Source: Zoogloea sp. (GTDB taxonomy: Bacteria; Pseudomonadota; Gammaproteobacteria; Burkholderiales; Rhodocyclaceae). Taken from it: a stretch of DNA of 44,285 nucleotides. The notes under the pieces are model-generated. The model made no database searches and was not told the origin of the DNA. It worked only from the letters and a program-made list of their open reading frames with translations. The stretch is from positions 1-44,285 of the forward strand of contig NZ_JAQVCN010000039.1 in NCBI RefSeq assembly GCF_028689785.1, given 5' to 3'. The first letter of the stretch is position 1, and each line of letters opens with the position of its first letter. Below, in pieces: positions 33,779-43,237 of the stretch. A program made the translations under genes and the position numbers.

Positions 33779-34159
33779 ATGAAACTCCGTTCCCTACCTT
33801 TCGGCCTGCTGCTGCTTTACATGCTGTCCGGCGGCGGTCATCGCGCCCAGGCCGCGGACCTGGAGCGTGGCAGAGACGTCTTTGCCACCGAGTGCGCTGA
33901 ATGCCACAGCGTACGGGAGGGCAAGAACAAGAAGGGGCCGACCCTGTTCGCCATCGTCGGCCGCAAGGCCGGGGCAGTCGCCGACGCCACCTACTCCGAT
34001 CCACTGAAAGCCAGCGGCATTACCTGGACGCCGGAGCGTATCGATGCCTACGTGAGCAACCCCCGCAAGGCCGTGCCGGGGGGCAAGATGAAGTATGACG
34101 GGCTGGCCAGCGGCACCGAGCGGGCCGACCTGCTGGCCTACCTCGCCACCCTGAAGTAG
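33779..34159 (+). CDS. Class I cytochrome c, periplasmic
   Basis: A 126-residue protein with signal peptide (cleavage near AQA, residue 25). The heme site CAECH is at 39-43. GPTLFAIVGRKAG is in the middle of the fold, and the axial Met is M104 in PGGKMKYDG. The layout is that of a mitochondrial-type / cytochrome c2 carrier. The gene begins 10 bases after the porin-cytochrome stop with GAGGAGGG upstream, so the two are co-expressed. It is the natural periplasmic shuttle between the outer-membrane heme protein and inner-membrane cytochrome b561 or an oxidase. Confidence 0.92.
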   Translation: MKLRSLPFGLLLLYMLSGGGHRAQAADLERGRDVFATECAECHSVREGKNKKGPTLFAIVGRKAGAVADATYSDPLKASGITWTPERIDAYVSNPRKAVPGGKMKYDGLASGTERADLLAYLATLK

Positions 34160-34334
34160 GCGATACCTGGCTTTCTCCCGCAGGGGGAGGCCGGTCAGCC
34201 CCTTCACGGCGGGGGCGATGGGCGCGTGGGAGGCGGGGGCTGACGCCATTGGCATGAGTTTCATGTGGGGCGCGAAAGTTGCTTTTTGGTGATGTGCGCC
34301 GAAGGGCGGCGCAACCCTCACAGGCTTCCCGACC

Positions 34335-35858
34335 GTGCTCCATCGTTATCCCCTGCTGTCCCGTTTGAGCTTGATGCTGGCCTGCCTGGCCAGCCTGGCG
34401 GTGGGCCTGTTCTTCAGCGCCGGCCTGGCCGTGCGCCTGGAACTGGCGGCCCGGGCCGCCCCGGGCGGCGAGCTTGCGTCACGCCTGGCTGGGGTGGTGT
34501 TGATGCAGGCGGTGCTGGCCCTGCTGTTTCTGGTGGGCTGCGCCCTGATCGTGCGCGGCGCCTGGAAGGTGCTGGCCCTGCGCACCGATCTCGCCCTGGC
34601 GAGGGTGGCCGCGCACACCGCTGGTGCGGTGGCGGCACCGGCCGGGGGCGCAGACGAGATCGACCGCCTGGTGCGTGCCCTGGACGGGGTGGCCGACCAG
34701 CTGGGCGGGCGCCTGGCCGACGGCGAGCGCCTGTCCCGCCACGCCCGCGAGCAGGAGCGCTTTGCCGCCCGCTCCCTGGAATTCATCTACCGGGCCTGTG
34801 CCTGTCTGGCCGAGAACAGCGCCAGTACGCCCTGGCTGACCGCTCTGCTGGAGGACATGGCGGACTGCCTGCAGGCCCGCTGCTGTTCCCTGGCGCTTCT
34901 CGACCTGGTGGCCGAAGGGCTGGGCGTGCCGGCCCAGCTGGGCGCACCGCGGCTGGCCCGTCTGCTCGACGAGTTTGACGCGGAGGTGCTGGCCCGGGGC
35001 GGCGGCCTGCGCCGCTCGGTGTCCGGCCCGGCGGGGGAGATCGTCGAGCTGGCCGTGCCGGTGCGCGACGCCGACAACATCTACGGGGTGCTGATCGTCG
35101 AGGCACCGGGCGAATTCCTTTTCGAGAGCCGTCACAGCCGCCTGGTGGATGCCCTGGCCGCGCTGTTCGCCCTGTCCCTCGGCAACCTGCAGCGCAACCA
35201 GCGCCGCCGCCGGCTGGCCCTGATGGACGAACGCAATGCCATTGCCGGCGAGCTCCATGATTCCCTGGCCCAGGCCCTCTCCTACATGAAATTGCAGATC
35301 GCCCGCCTGCAGCTGGAGATCGGCCGCAGCTGCGCCGCCTGCGCCCCCGGCGGGCGGGTGCTGGAGGTGTCGGCGGAGATCAAGACCGGGCTGGACAGTG
35401 CCTACCGCCACCTGCGCGAGCTGCTCTCCGCCTTCCGCACCAGCATGCCGCCAGGGGGCTTGCAGCAGGCCCTGCGCGAGGTGGTGGAGGAGCTGTCGGC
35501 CCGGGCCGGCACCGAGATCGGGCTGGACTACCGGCTTGGTGACGCGTCCCTGTCGGTGAATGAGGAGTTCCACCTGCTGCAGATCGTCCGTGAGGCTCTG
35601 ACCAACGTGATTCGCCACGCCCGTGCCGACCATGCCCTGATCCGCCTCGACTGCATCGAAGGGGGAGAGGTGCGGGTGCGGGTGGAGGACGACGGCCGCG
35701 GTATCCAGCCCGACAGCGGCGGCGAAGGCCACCACGGTGTCTCCATCATGCGCGAACGGGCTCGCCAGCTGGGGGGCAGCCTGAGCCTGCAGGCCGGCAG
35801 CGACGACCTGGGCACCTGCGTCGAGATGCGCTTTCGCCCCCGCGCGGCGGGCACCTGA
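34335..35858 (+). CDS. NarX-type sensor histidine kinase
   Basis: A 507-residue kinase of the HisKA_3 family. Two transmembrane helices (about 14-34 and 52-74) bracket a very short periplasmic loop. A HAMP-like linker and a GAF-like region (about 150-285) follow. The phospho-acceptor H308 lies in AIAGELHDSLAQALSYMKLQ, and the ATPase domain has TNVIRHARADHALI and EDDGRGIQ. Cysteines cluster at 154/156, 178, 183/184 and CAACAPGG after the H-box, which could sense redox state. The start is GTG 34335 without a clear ribosome-binding site; an ATG at 34374 is possible. It is paired with the response regulator 22 bases downstream. Confidence 0.88.
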   Translation: MLHRYPLLSRLSLMLACLASLAVGLFFSAGLAVRLELAARAAPGGELASRLAGVVLMQAVLALLFLVGCALIVRGAWKVLALRTDLALARVAAHTAGAVAAPAGGADEIDRLVRALDGVADQLGGRLADGERLSRHAREQERFAARSLEFIYRACACLAENSASTPWLTALLEDMADCLQARCCSLALLDLVAEGLGVPAQLGAPRLARLLDEFDAEVLARGGGLRRSVSGPAGEIVELAVPVRDADNIYGVLIVEAPGEFLFESRHSRLVDALAALFALSLGNLQRNQRRRRLALMDERNAIAGELHDSLAQALSYMKLQIARLQLEIGRSCAACAPGGRVLEVSAEIKTGLDSAYRHLRELLSAFRTSMPPGGLQQALREVVEELSARAGTEIGLDYRLGDASLSVNEEFHLLQIVREALTNVIRHARADHALIRLDCIEGGEVRVRVEDDGRGIQPDSGGEGHHGVSIMRERARQLGGSLSLQAGSDDLGTCVEMRFRPRAAGT

Positions 35859-35880
35859 ACCCGATGACTCAAACAAGGAA

Positions 35881-36588
35881 ATGAGCGCCATGGATGATGC
35901 AATGACGGGCACCCCGCCGGGCGCCGAGGGGGCCTCGATACGCCTCGTGGTGGTGGATGACCACGCCCTGTTCCGCAAGGGCATCGGCCAGCTCCTGTCC
36001 ATGTATGGCGACATCCAGGTGGTGGCCGAGGCCGCCTCCGGTGCCGAGGGCATCGAGGCGGTGCTCACCCACCGCCCCGACGTTGCCCTGGTGGACCTGC
36101 ACATGAAGGGCCTCGACGGCATATCGGTGGTGCGCGCCCTGCAGTCGGCGGGCTCGGCCACCCGGCTGGTGATGCTCACCGTGTCGGACTCCAGCTTCGA
36201 CGTGATGGAGGCCCTCAAGGCCGGGGCCAGCGGCTACCTGCTGAAGGACATGGAGCCGGACGAGTTCTGCCTCAAGCTGCGCCAGGTGGCGGCGGGGGGG
36301 ACGGTGCTGTCGGCCGAAGTCGGCGGCCTCCTCGCCAAGCCCCTGCCCCCCAGCCGCGAGAGCATAGACGCCGGCTGGGCCTCCCTGACGGTGCGGGAGC
36401 AGGAGACCCTGGAGCTGGTGTCCAAGGGCGCCTCCAACAAGATCGTGGCCCGCTCCCTGGGCATCGCCGAAAGCACGGTGAAGGTGCATGTGAAGCACGT
36501 GCTGCAGAAGCTCAACCTGCGCAACCGCTTCGAAGCCGCCGTATGGCTGCGCGAGCTGCGCGAAGGAGAACGCAGCGCGTCCATGTAG
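35881..36588 (+). CDS. NarL/FixJ-family response regulator
   Basis: A 235-residue regulator. The receiver domain has D26/D27 and phospho-acceptor D72 (VALVDLHMKGLDG). The C-terminal LuxR-type helix-turn-helix is at about 167-225 (LTVREQETLELVSKGASNKI, then AESTVKVHVKHVLQKLNLRN). AAGGAA lies just before the ATG. It is the partner of the NarX-type kinase. The next genes on the same strand are the GcvT-like, purU and folD genes. A repeat of AGTAGTA at 36742-36759 upstream of them resembles NarL-type heptamer sites, so control of C1 metabolism is a reasonable guess. Confidence 0.9.
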   Translation: MSAMDDAMTGTPPGAEGASIRLVVVDDHALFRKGIGQLLSMYGDIQVVAEAASGAEGIEAVLTHRPDVALVDLHMKGLDGISVVRALQSAGSATRLVMLTVSDSSFDVMEALKAGASGYLLKDMEPDEFCLKLRQVAAGGTVLSAEVGGLLAKPLPPSRESIDAGWASLTVREQETLELVSKGASNKIVARSLGIAESTVKVHVKHVLQKLNLRNRFEAAVWLRELREGERSASM

Positions 36589-36604
36589 GGGAGTCAAAGC
36601 ACCC

Positions 36605-36690
36605 GTGGGGTCGAATTCATTCGACCTCAGCCCGCCAGATCATCGACATGCCTGTGACCAAAGTCCGCGGTCGAATGAATTCGACCCCAC
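36605..36690. repeat. REP-like element (GTCGAAT arm type), core inverted
   Basis: GTGGGGTCGAATTCATTCGACC (36605-36626) pairs with the mirror-image arm ending at 36690. The core reads ATCGACATGCCTGTGACCAAAGT, the reverse-complement orientation relative to the copy at 16843. Confidence 0.88.
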
Positions 36691-36741
36691 GGGGGCGTCG
36701 CGGGCTTCCGGCTGCCCGCGCTGCCGCGCCCCTCTCCCTGA

Positions 36742-36759
36742 AGTAGTACCAGAGTAGTA
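36742..36759. promoter_or_regulatory. Tandem AGTAGTA repeat upstream of the GcvT/C1 genes
   Basis: AGTAGTA occurs at 36742-36748 and again at 36753-36759, an 11-base period that puts both on one face of the helix. The reverse complement TACTACT differs at one base from the NarL heptamer TACYYMT. A NarL-family regulator is encoded immediately upstream. Candidate binding site only. Confidence 0.4.
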
Positions 36760-36826
36760 TTTCCCGCCGCCGGCCCGGCTGGCCTAATGAACTCAATTCC
36801 CAAACCCTTTCAGCAAGGAGTTTCAA

Positions 36827-37957
36827 ATGAGTTCATGGAGACTTTCGGTCCTCGCCGACCGCCATCGCGCCCTGGGTTCCGGCCTCGAAGACTGGAACGG
36901 CATGGGTACCGCGTGGACCTATTCCACCAGCCTGGCCGACGAGCACGCGGCCATCCGCACCACGGCGGGGCTGATGGATGTGTCGGGGCTGAAGAAGATG
37001 CACATCATCGGCCCCCACGCCGAGGCGCTGATCAACTTCGCCACCACCCGCAACGTCAGCAAGCTCTATCCGGGCAAGTCGGTGTACGCCTGCATGCTCA
37101 ACGAGGCCGGCAAGTTCATCGACGACTGCGTGATCTACCGCAACGGGCCCAACAGTTTCATGGTGGTGCATGGCTCGGGCGCTGGGCACGAGATCCTGAC
37201 CCGCGGCGCCGTGGGCCGCAATGTGGTGGTGCTGTTCGACGACGACCTGCACGATCTGTCCCTGCAGGGGCCGGCGGCGGTGGATTTTCTGGCCAGACAT
37301 GTGCCGGGCATCCGCGATCTGCCCTATTTCCACCACCTGCAGACCACCCTGTTCGGGCGTCCGGTCATGCTGTCCCGCACCGGCTACACCGGCGAGCGGG
37401 GCTACGAGATCTTCTGCAAGGCGGCCGATGCGCCGCTGATCTGGGACACCATCGTGGCCGAAGGCAAGGCGATGGGCATCATGCCCTGCTCCTTCACCGC
37501 CCTGGACTGGCTGCGGGTGGAGAGCTACCTGCTGTTCTACCCCTACGACAACTCCGACATGTACCCCATGGACGGCGAGCCCATCGGCGACAGCCTGTGG
37601 GAGCTGGGCCTGGACTTCACCGTGTCGCCCGGCAAGAAGGAGTTCCGCGGCGCCGCCGAGCACTACCGCCTGCAGGGCAAGGAGCGCTTCAAGATCTACG
37701 GCGTGGAGCTGGCCAGCAAGGAAGCGGCTCTGGGCGGCGATCCCCTCTACGACGGTGAAACCAAGGTGGGCTTTGTCACCTGTGGCATGTACTCGCGCCT
37801 CACCGAGCGCTCCATGGCCATCGCCCGCCTAGATCCTGCCTACGCGGTGGCCGGCCGCAAGCTGGAGCTGCGCGGCGCCAGCCTCACCTGCGGCGCCACC
37901 ACCCACACCCTGCCGTTTGACGACCCGCAGAAACTCAAGCGCACCGCCAAGGGCTGA
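36827..37957 (+). CDS. GcvT-family aminomethyltransferase (DmmD-like THF-binding protein)
   Basis: A 376-residue GcvT-domain protein. It shows RTTAGLMDVSGLKKMHIIGP at the N-terminus, the folate-pocket KFIDDCVIYR with D99/D100, SRTGYTGERGYEIF, and a C-terminal barrel ending in GFVTCGMYSRL. Such proteins bind tetrahydrofolate and take up a C1 unit from an amine. In HODM/dimethylamine monooxygenase a subunit of this kind captures the released formaldehyde. It is a second candidate, besides the DUF1989-GcvT fusion, for that role. AAGGAG lies eight bases before the ATG. The next genes, purU and folD, process the same C1 pool. Confidence 0.85.
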   Translation: MSSWRLSVLADRHRALGSGLEDWNGMGTAWTYSTSLADEHAAIRTTAGLMDVSGLKKMHIIGPHAEALINFATTRNVSKLYPGKSVYACMLNEAGKFIDDCVIYRNGPNSFMVVHGSGAGHEILTRGAVGRNVVVLFDDDLHDLSLQGPAAVDFLARHVPGIRDLPYFHHLQTTLFGRPVMLSRTGYTGERGYEIFCKAADAPLIWDTIVAEGKAMGIMPCSFTALDWLRVESYLLFYPYDNSDMYPMDGEPIGDSLWELGLDFTVSPGKKEFRGAAEHYRLQGKERFKIYGVELASKEAALGGDPLYDGETKVGFVTCGMYSRLTERSMAIARLDPAYAVAGRKLELRGASLTCGATTHTLPFDDPQKLKRTAKG

Positions 37958-37984
37958 GCTCCCGCCCCCGGGGCTGCATCTCCT

Positions 37985-38069
37985 GTGGGGTCGAATTCAT
38001 TCGACCACGGACTTCGATCACCGATCTGCCGGCCCGTCAGGCGCGGAGGTCGAATGAATTCGACCCCAC
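37985..38069. repeat. REP-like element (GTCGAAT arm type), intact
   Basis: GTGGGGTCGAATTCATTCGACC (37985-38006) and GGTCGAATGAATTCGACCCC (38048-38067) are the two arms. The core is ACGGACTTCGATCACCGATC. The element lies between the GcvT-like gene and purU. Confidence 0.88.
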
Positions 38070-38123
38070 AAAAGCACCAGCCCATGCCGCGCCCAGCCCC
38101 CCCGACAATAAAAGGAAAACAGC

Positions 38124-38987
<864 letters not shown>

Positions 38988-39036
38988 GCCCATGAATAAC
39001 TCTACTGCGCGTCCCGATCTCGCGACTCCGGTGCTC

Positions 39037-39054
39037 GCTGTACGCCAGTACAGC
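39037..39054. repeat. Short palindrome in the purU-folD gap
   Basis: GCTGTAC (39037-39043) and GTACAGC (39048-39054) flank a four-base loop. They are set in a stretch (39010-39115) with repeated TCGCGAC-like words. Its composition suggests another dispersed intergenic repeat, but there is only one copy in this window. The 282-base gap 38988-39269 otherwise holds the hybrid REP element and no gene. Confidence 0.4.
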
Positions 39055-39138
39055 TTCGCGCCTCATCGCGACCTCGGGCCTGCTCGCGACGATTTCTTCA
39101 CGAGCTTGAGAGCGGAAGGCCACATTCACCCGGGCCCC

Positions 39139-39224
39139 CGTAGGGGCGACTGCAGTCGCCCGCGGACGCCGATCACCGGCTGGCCTGTCATCCACGCACG
39201 GAGGTCGAATGAAATCGACCCCAC
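39139..39224. repeat. Hybrid REP-like element with one arm of each type
   Basis: The left arm GTAGGGGCGACTGCAGTCGCCC is of the GGCGACT type and the right arm GGTCGAATGAAATCGACCCCAC is of the GTCGAAT type. The core CGGACGCCGATCACCGGC is the one shared by both classes. This copy shows the two classes are variants of one element family. Confidence 0.85.
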
Positions 39225-39269
39225 AAAGGCGGCAGCCTGTCCCGCTCCTTCAAGCAAGAGACTGAACCC

Positions 39270-40175
39270 ATGACAGCCCAGATCATTGACGGCAAGGCCC
39301 TCTCGAAACAACTCCGCGAAGGCTTCAAGGCCCGCGTCGGCGCCCTTGTGGCCCAGGGCGTCACCCCCGGCCTGGCGGTGATCCTGGTGGGCGACAACCC
39401 GGCCAGCCGGGTTTATGTGGGCAACAAGGTGAAGGCCTGCGAGGAGTGCGGCGTGCGCTCCTTTCACATCGCCCTGCCGGGCGACACCTTAGAGTCGGAA
39501 GTCCTCGCCACCATCGCCCGCCTCAACGCCGACCCGGCCGTGCACGGCATCCTGATCCAGCTGCCTCTGCCGCCCCACATCGACGGGCGCAAGGTGCTGG
39601 AGGCCATCAGCGTGCACAAGGACGTGGACGGTTTTCACCTCTACAACGTCGGCGGGCTGGTGGTGGGCAACACCATCTTCCCGCCCTGTACCCCCTACGG
39701 CGTGCAGCTGCTGCTCGACACCACCGGCACCGACGTGGCTGGCAAGAACGTGGTGGTGGTGGGCGCCAGCAACATCGTCGGCAAGCCCATGGCCTTGATG
39801 CTGCTGCAGCGCGAAGCGACAGTGACGATCTGCCACGCCAAGACCCGCGACCTGGCCCAGCACACCATCCTGGCCGACATCCTCATCGTGGCCGCCGGCA
39901 AGCCGGGGCTGATCGTGCCGCAGATGGTCAAGCAGGGCGCCATCGTCATCGACGTGGGCATCAACCGTTTGCCCGACGGGCGCATCGTCGGCGATGTGGA
40001 TTTCGAGGGGGTGAAGGAGAAGGCCAGCTGGATCACCCCGGTGCCCGGCGGTGTCGGCCCCATGACGGTGACCATGCTGATCGAGAACACCCTGCGCTCG
40101 GCGGAGCGCGCGCTGCGCATGCGCCAGACCGACGACTATCAGGATTGGGAAGCCCCGGTGCTCAAAGGGGCTTGA
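39270..40175 (+). CDS. folD: Bifunctional methylene-THF dehydrogenase / methenyl-THF cyclohydrolase
   Basis: A 301-residue FolD that interconverts 5,10-methylene-THF and 10-formyl-THF using NADP+. Conserved segments are ASRVYVGNKVKACEECG with the catalytic Lys, PLPPHIDGRKVLEAISVHKD, VGASNIVGKPMALMLL for the cofactor and TPVPGGVGPMTVTML near the end. It is downstream of a GcvT-like and a purU gene and would link methylene-THF from demethylation to formate release. Its 3' end overlaps the convergent ABC1 kinase gene by 14 bases. The ribosome-binding site is weak (AAGAGA). Confidence 0.96.
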   Translation: MTAQIIDGKALSKQLREGFKARVGALVAQGVTPGLAVILVGDNPASRVYVGNKVKACEECGVRSFHIALPGDTLESEVLATIARLNADPAVHGILIQLPLPPHIDGRKVLEAISVHKDVDGFHLYNVGGLVVGNTIFPPCTPYGVQLLLDTTGTDVAGKNVVVVGASNIVGKPMALMLLQREATVTICHAKTRDLAQHTILADILIVAAGKPGLIVPQMVKQGAIVIDVGINRLPDGRIVGDVDFEGVKEKASWITPVPGGVGPMTVTMLIENTLRSAERALRMRQTDDYQDWEAPVLKGA

Positions 40176-41520
40176 GGGGGGGAGTGGCCTCGACGGCGTG
40201 GTGCAGGAACAGGGCGCGGATATCCACCCGGGCCTTGAGCCGCGCCGCCAGCAGGTAGAGGCCGCCGATCTTGCGGTGCAAAAACAGGGCATCGGCCGGC
40301 GGGGTGTGCCAGAACTCCCGGTCCATGCCCAGCCTGAGGCCCACGTCGCGGATGCGCAGGGCCAGGTCTGAGCTGCCGAAGTCGTAGGGGCCACTGTGGC
40401 GCAGGGGCTCGCAGGCCTGGGTGAAGATGTCCAGCACCAGGCGGCGATGGTGGTCCCGGATGTCTGCCTGAAAATAGCCGATCTCGCTGGCGGCGGCGTT
40501 CATGCCGGCGGTGTCGCCCAGGGCGCCGCCGCTCAGCAGGCGCCGGTAGGCATCCACCATGGCGGGGGAGTAGGCCCGGGTGGCGCCGAAGTCCAGCAGT
40601 ACCAGGCGGCGGGAGGCGGTGTCGTAACGGTAGTTGGCGAAATTGGGGTCGGTCTGGACCAGATGAAACTCCAGGATCTCCCGGAAAAGCAGGGAGAACA
40701 GCAGGCCCATCACCCGGTCGCGCTCCGCCTGGGGTGCGGACTCCAGCGACTCCACGGGAACGCCGTCCACGAAGCCCATGACCAGAATGTCGGGGGTGGT
40801 GAGCCCCTTGTGCACCCAGGGCAGGGTGTAGTCCGGGCTGTCGGCCAGCAGGGCGCCGAAGCGCTGGAGCTGTTCCCCCTCCCGCAGGTAGTCGGCTTCT
40901 TCTTGGAGCTGACGCTTGGCCTCGCCGAGTAGGGGCGCCACATCCAGGGTGGATGGCAGCAGCCCCGACAGGCGCAGCAGGGTGGCAACGTTGTCCACAT
41001 CGCTGGAAATGCTCTGGCGCAGGCCCGGGTATTGCACCTTGATGGCCAGGGGCTGCCCGCCCAGGGTTTCGGCGGCATGCACCTGGCCGATGGAGGCGGC
41101 GGCCATGGGCGTGAAGGAAAAGCGCCTGAACTGTTTCTCCCAGCCAGGCCCCCAGCCGGCCTCCAGCACCGTGACCAGCTGGCTCATGGGCATGGGGCGG
41201 GCGTCGGCGCGCAGGCGGGCGAGGATGTCGGCGAACTCGGGGGGCAGCAGGTCGCCAGCGTCCATGGACAGCAGCTGCCCCACCTTCATGGCCGCGCCGC
41301 GCAGCTGGGCGAGCTGGTCGGTGACCCGGCGGGCGTTGGCCGGCGTCAGCAGCAGCTCACCGACACTGGGCCGGCGGCCCTGGGCGAGCTGGCGCAGGCC
41401 CTCGGCGAGCATGCCGCCCGCCACCCCCGAGGCGAGGCCGCCCAGCCGCGCGAGGCGCGACAGGCGGCTGCCGGGAACGGCGAAGGGGGCAGGGGGCTTG
41501 GGCGTGTGCTTGTCGGACAC
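40162..41520 (-). CDS. ABC1/ADCK-family (UbiB-like) atypical kinase
   Basis: A 452-residue protein of the ABC1/COQ8 family. The KxGQ motif (K79-VGQ in AAMKVGQLLSM), the AAASIGQVHAA loop that replaces the P-loop, the LAIKVQYPG lysine, the VQTDPNFANYRYD segment and the LLDFGAT metal site are present. Proteins of this family support ubiquinone synthesis. The motifs are closer to ADCK3/COQ8 than to E. coli UbiB, and no C-terminal membrane helices are seen. The start is GTG 41520, four bases after the DUF853 gene's stop. Its end overlaps folD on the other strand. Confidence 0.85.
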   Translation of the reverse strand: MSDKHTPKPPAPFAVPGSRLSRLARLGGLASGVAGGMLAEGLRQLAQGRRPSVGELLLTPANARRVTDQLAQLRGAAMKVGQLLSMDAGDLLPPEFADILARLRADARPMPMSQLVTVLEAGWGPGWEKQFRRFSFTPMAAASIGQVHAAETLGGQPLAIKVQYPGLRQSISSDVDNVATLLRLSGLLPSTLDVAPLLGEAKRQLQEEADYLREGEQLQRFGALLADSPDYTLPWVHKGLTTPDILVMGFVDGVPVESLESAPQAERDRVMGLLFSLLFREILEFHLVQTDPNFANYRYDTASRRLVLLDFGATRAYSPAMVDAYRRLLSGGALGDTAGMNAAASEIGYFQADIRDHHRRLVLDIFTQACEPLRHSGPYDFGSSDLALRIRDVGLRLGMDREFWHTPPADALFLHRKIGGLYLLAARLKARVDIRALFLHHAVEATPPLKPL

Positions 41521-41524
41521 GGGC

Positions 41525-43054
41525 TCAGCGACGCCGGCTGCCGCCGCCGAGAATGGAGCCGAGCACGCCGCGCACGATCTCCCGCCCGATGGTGGAGCCG
41601 ACGGTGCGGGCCACGCTCTTGGCTGCGGTTTCGGCCAGGCCGGGGTGACGCCCGCCGCGGGGGCCCGTGCTGCCAAAAAGAATGTCGCTGAGGCCGCCGA
41701 AGAGGCCGCCGCCGCTCTCTTCTGCCGGGGCCGCCTGACCATTGCGAGGAGCCGGGCTGCCGGCTGCCGGGGCTGTGCCGGCACGGCCCTGGAGTTTCTC
41801 GAAGGCGGACTCACGGTCCACCACTTCCTCGTAGTGCCCGTAGATCACCGAGCTTTCGATGGCGGCCTTGCGTTCACTGGGGGTGAGGGGGCCGAGGCGT
41901 GAGGCCGGGGCAATGATGGAGGCGCGCTCGACGATGTGGGGGCGGCCCTTTTCATCGAGGAAGGAGATCAGGGCCTCGCCCACGCCCAGCTCTGTGATGA
42001 CCGTGGCGGCGTCGAACTCGGGGTTGGCACGCATGGTTTCGGCGGCGGTCTTGACGGCCTTCTGGTCCCGTGGGGTGAAGGCGCGCAGGGCGTGCTGGAC
42101 GCGGTTGCCGAGCTGGCCGAGGACGGTATCGGGCACATCCAGCGGGTTCTGGGTGACGAAGTACACGCCGACGCCCTTGGAGCGGATCAGGCGTACCACC
42201 TGCTCGATCTTCTCGAGCAGGGCCTTGGGGGCCTCGTTGAAGAGCAGGTGGGCCTCGTCGAAGAAGAACACCAGCTTGGGCTTGTCCACGTCGCCCACTT
42301 CGGGCAGTTGCTCGAAGAGCTCGGCGAGCATCCACAGCAGGAAGGTGGAGTACAGCTTGGGGGCGTTGTAGAGCTTGTCGGCGGCCAGGATGTTGATCAC
42401 GCCGCGGCCGTCGGCGTCGGTCTGCATCAGGTCGGCGATGTCGAGCATGGGCTCGCCGAAGAACTTGTCGCCGCCCTGGGCCTCGATGCCCAGCAGGCCG
42501 CGCTGGATGGCGCCGATGGAGGCGGCGGAGATGTTGCCGTACTGGGTGGTGAATTCCTTGGCGTTGTCACCCACGTACTGGATGGTGGCGCGCAGGTCCT
42601 TCAGGTCGATGATCAGAAGGCCCTGGTCGTCGGCGATCTTGAACACCAGCTGGAGCACGCCGGCCTGGGTGTCGTTGAGGTTGAGCAGCCGGGCCAGCAG
42701 CATCGGGCCCATGTCGGAGATGGTGGCCCGCACCGGGTGGCCGGCTTCGCCGAAGACGTCCCAGAACACGGCGGTGTTGGCCCGGGGCGTGAACTCGGTG
42801 ATGCCCAGGGCGGCCAGGCGCTCCTTGAGCTTGGGCGATTCGACGCCCGCCGCGCCAACGCCGGACAGATCGCCCTTTACATCGGCCATGAACACCGGAA
42901 CGCCGATGCTGGCGAAGGCCTCGGCCATCTTCTGCAGGGTGACGGTCTTGCCGGTGCCGGTTGCGCCGGTGATGAGGCCGTGGCGGTTGGCCAGCTGGGG
43001 CAGCAGATGGATTTCCTTGTCCTTGGACTTGGCGATGAGCAGCGGCGCGGTCAT
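41525..43054 (-). CDS. DUF853 (HerA-like) P-loop ATPase
   Basis: A 509-residue ATPase of the HerA/FtsK-like superfamily. Walker A GATGTGKT is at residues 30-37 and Walker [13 protein letters not shown] at about 264-275. [12 protein letters not shown] near residue 60 and [15 protein letters not shown] further on are typical of DUF853. The C-terminal 90 residues are a low-complexity Gly/Ala/Pro linker ending in an Arg-rich tail (GGGSRRR). Function is unknown; these are common housekeeping-type genes in proteobacteria without a nuclease partner. AGGAGAG precedes the ATG. The gene is divergent from yebC and followed closely by the ABC1 kinase gene. Confidence 0.88.
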   Translation of the reverse strand: MTAPLLIAKSKDKEIHLLPQLANRHGLITGATGTGKTVTLQKMAEAFASIGVPVFMADVKGDLSGVGAAGVESPKLKERLAALGITEFTPRANTAVFWDVFGEAGHPVRATISDMGPMLLARLLNLNDTQAGVLQLVFKIADDQGLLIIDLKDLRATIQYVGDNAKEFTTQYGNISAASIGAIQRGLLGIEAQGGDKFFGEPMLDIADLMQTDADGRGVINILAADKLYNAPKLYSTFLLWMLAELFEQLPEVGDVDKPKLVFFFDEAHLLFNEAPKALLEKIEQVVRLIRSKGVGVYFVTQNPLDVPDTVLGQLGNRVQHALRAFTPRDQKAVKTAAETMRANPEFDAATVITELGVGEALISFLDEKGRPHIVERASIIAPASRLGPLTPSERKAAIESSVIYGHYEEVVDRESAFEKLQGRAGTAPAAGSPAPRNGQAAPAEESGGGLFGGLSDILFGSTGPRGGRHPGLAETAAKSVARTVGSTIGREIVRGVLGSILGGGSRRR

Positions 43055-43237
43055 GAATCTCTCCTGGCAGACGGGGGCGAAAAAGCGGTGGACGGGATTA
43101 TCGGGCAAGGATCTGCCCTGGGCATCAAAACCGGTGGAATCCCGATGAAATTGACGCGGATCAGTCCCGAAGCTGCGCGAAAAACAGGTGGCGGGGTAAA
43201 ATCGCGCCTTTACGTCGCGAAGCAAGGACACAGAATC

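Noticed and set aside
34240-34334. Sigma-54-like promoter before the NarX-type kinase (TGGCATGAGTTTCATG)
   Set aside because: The downstream GC element is missing, so it does not meet the GG-N10-GC requirement.
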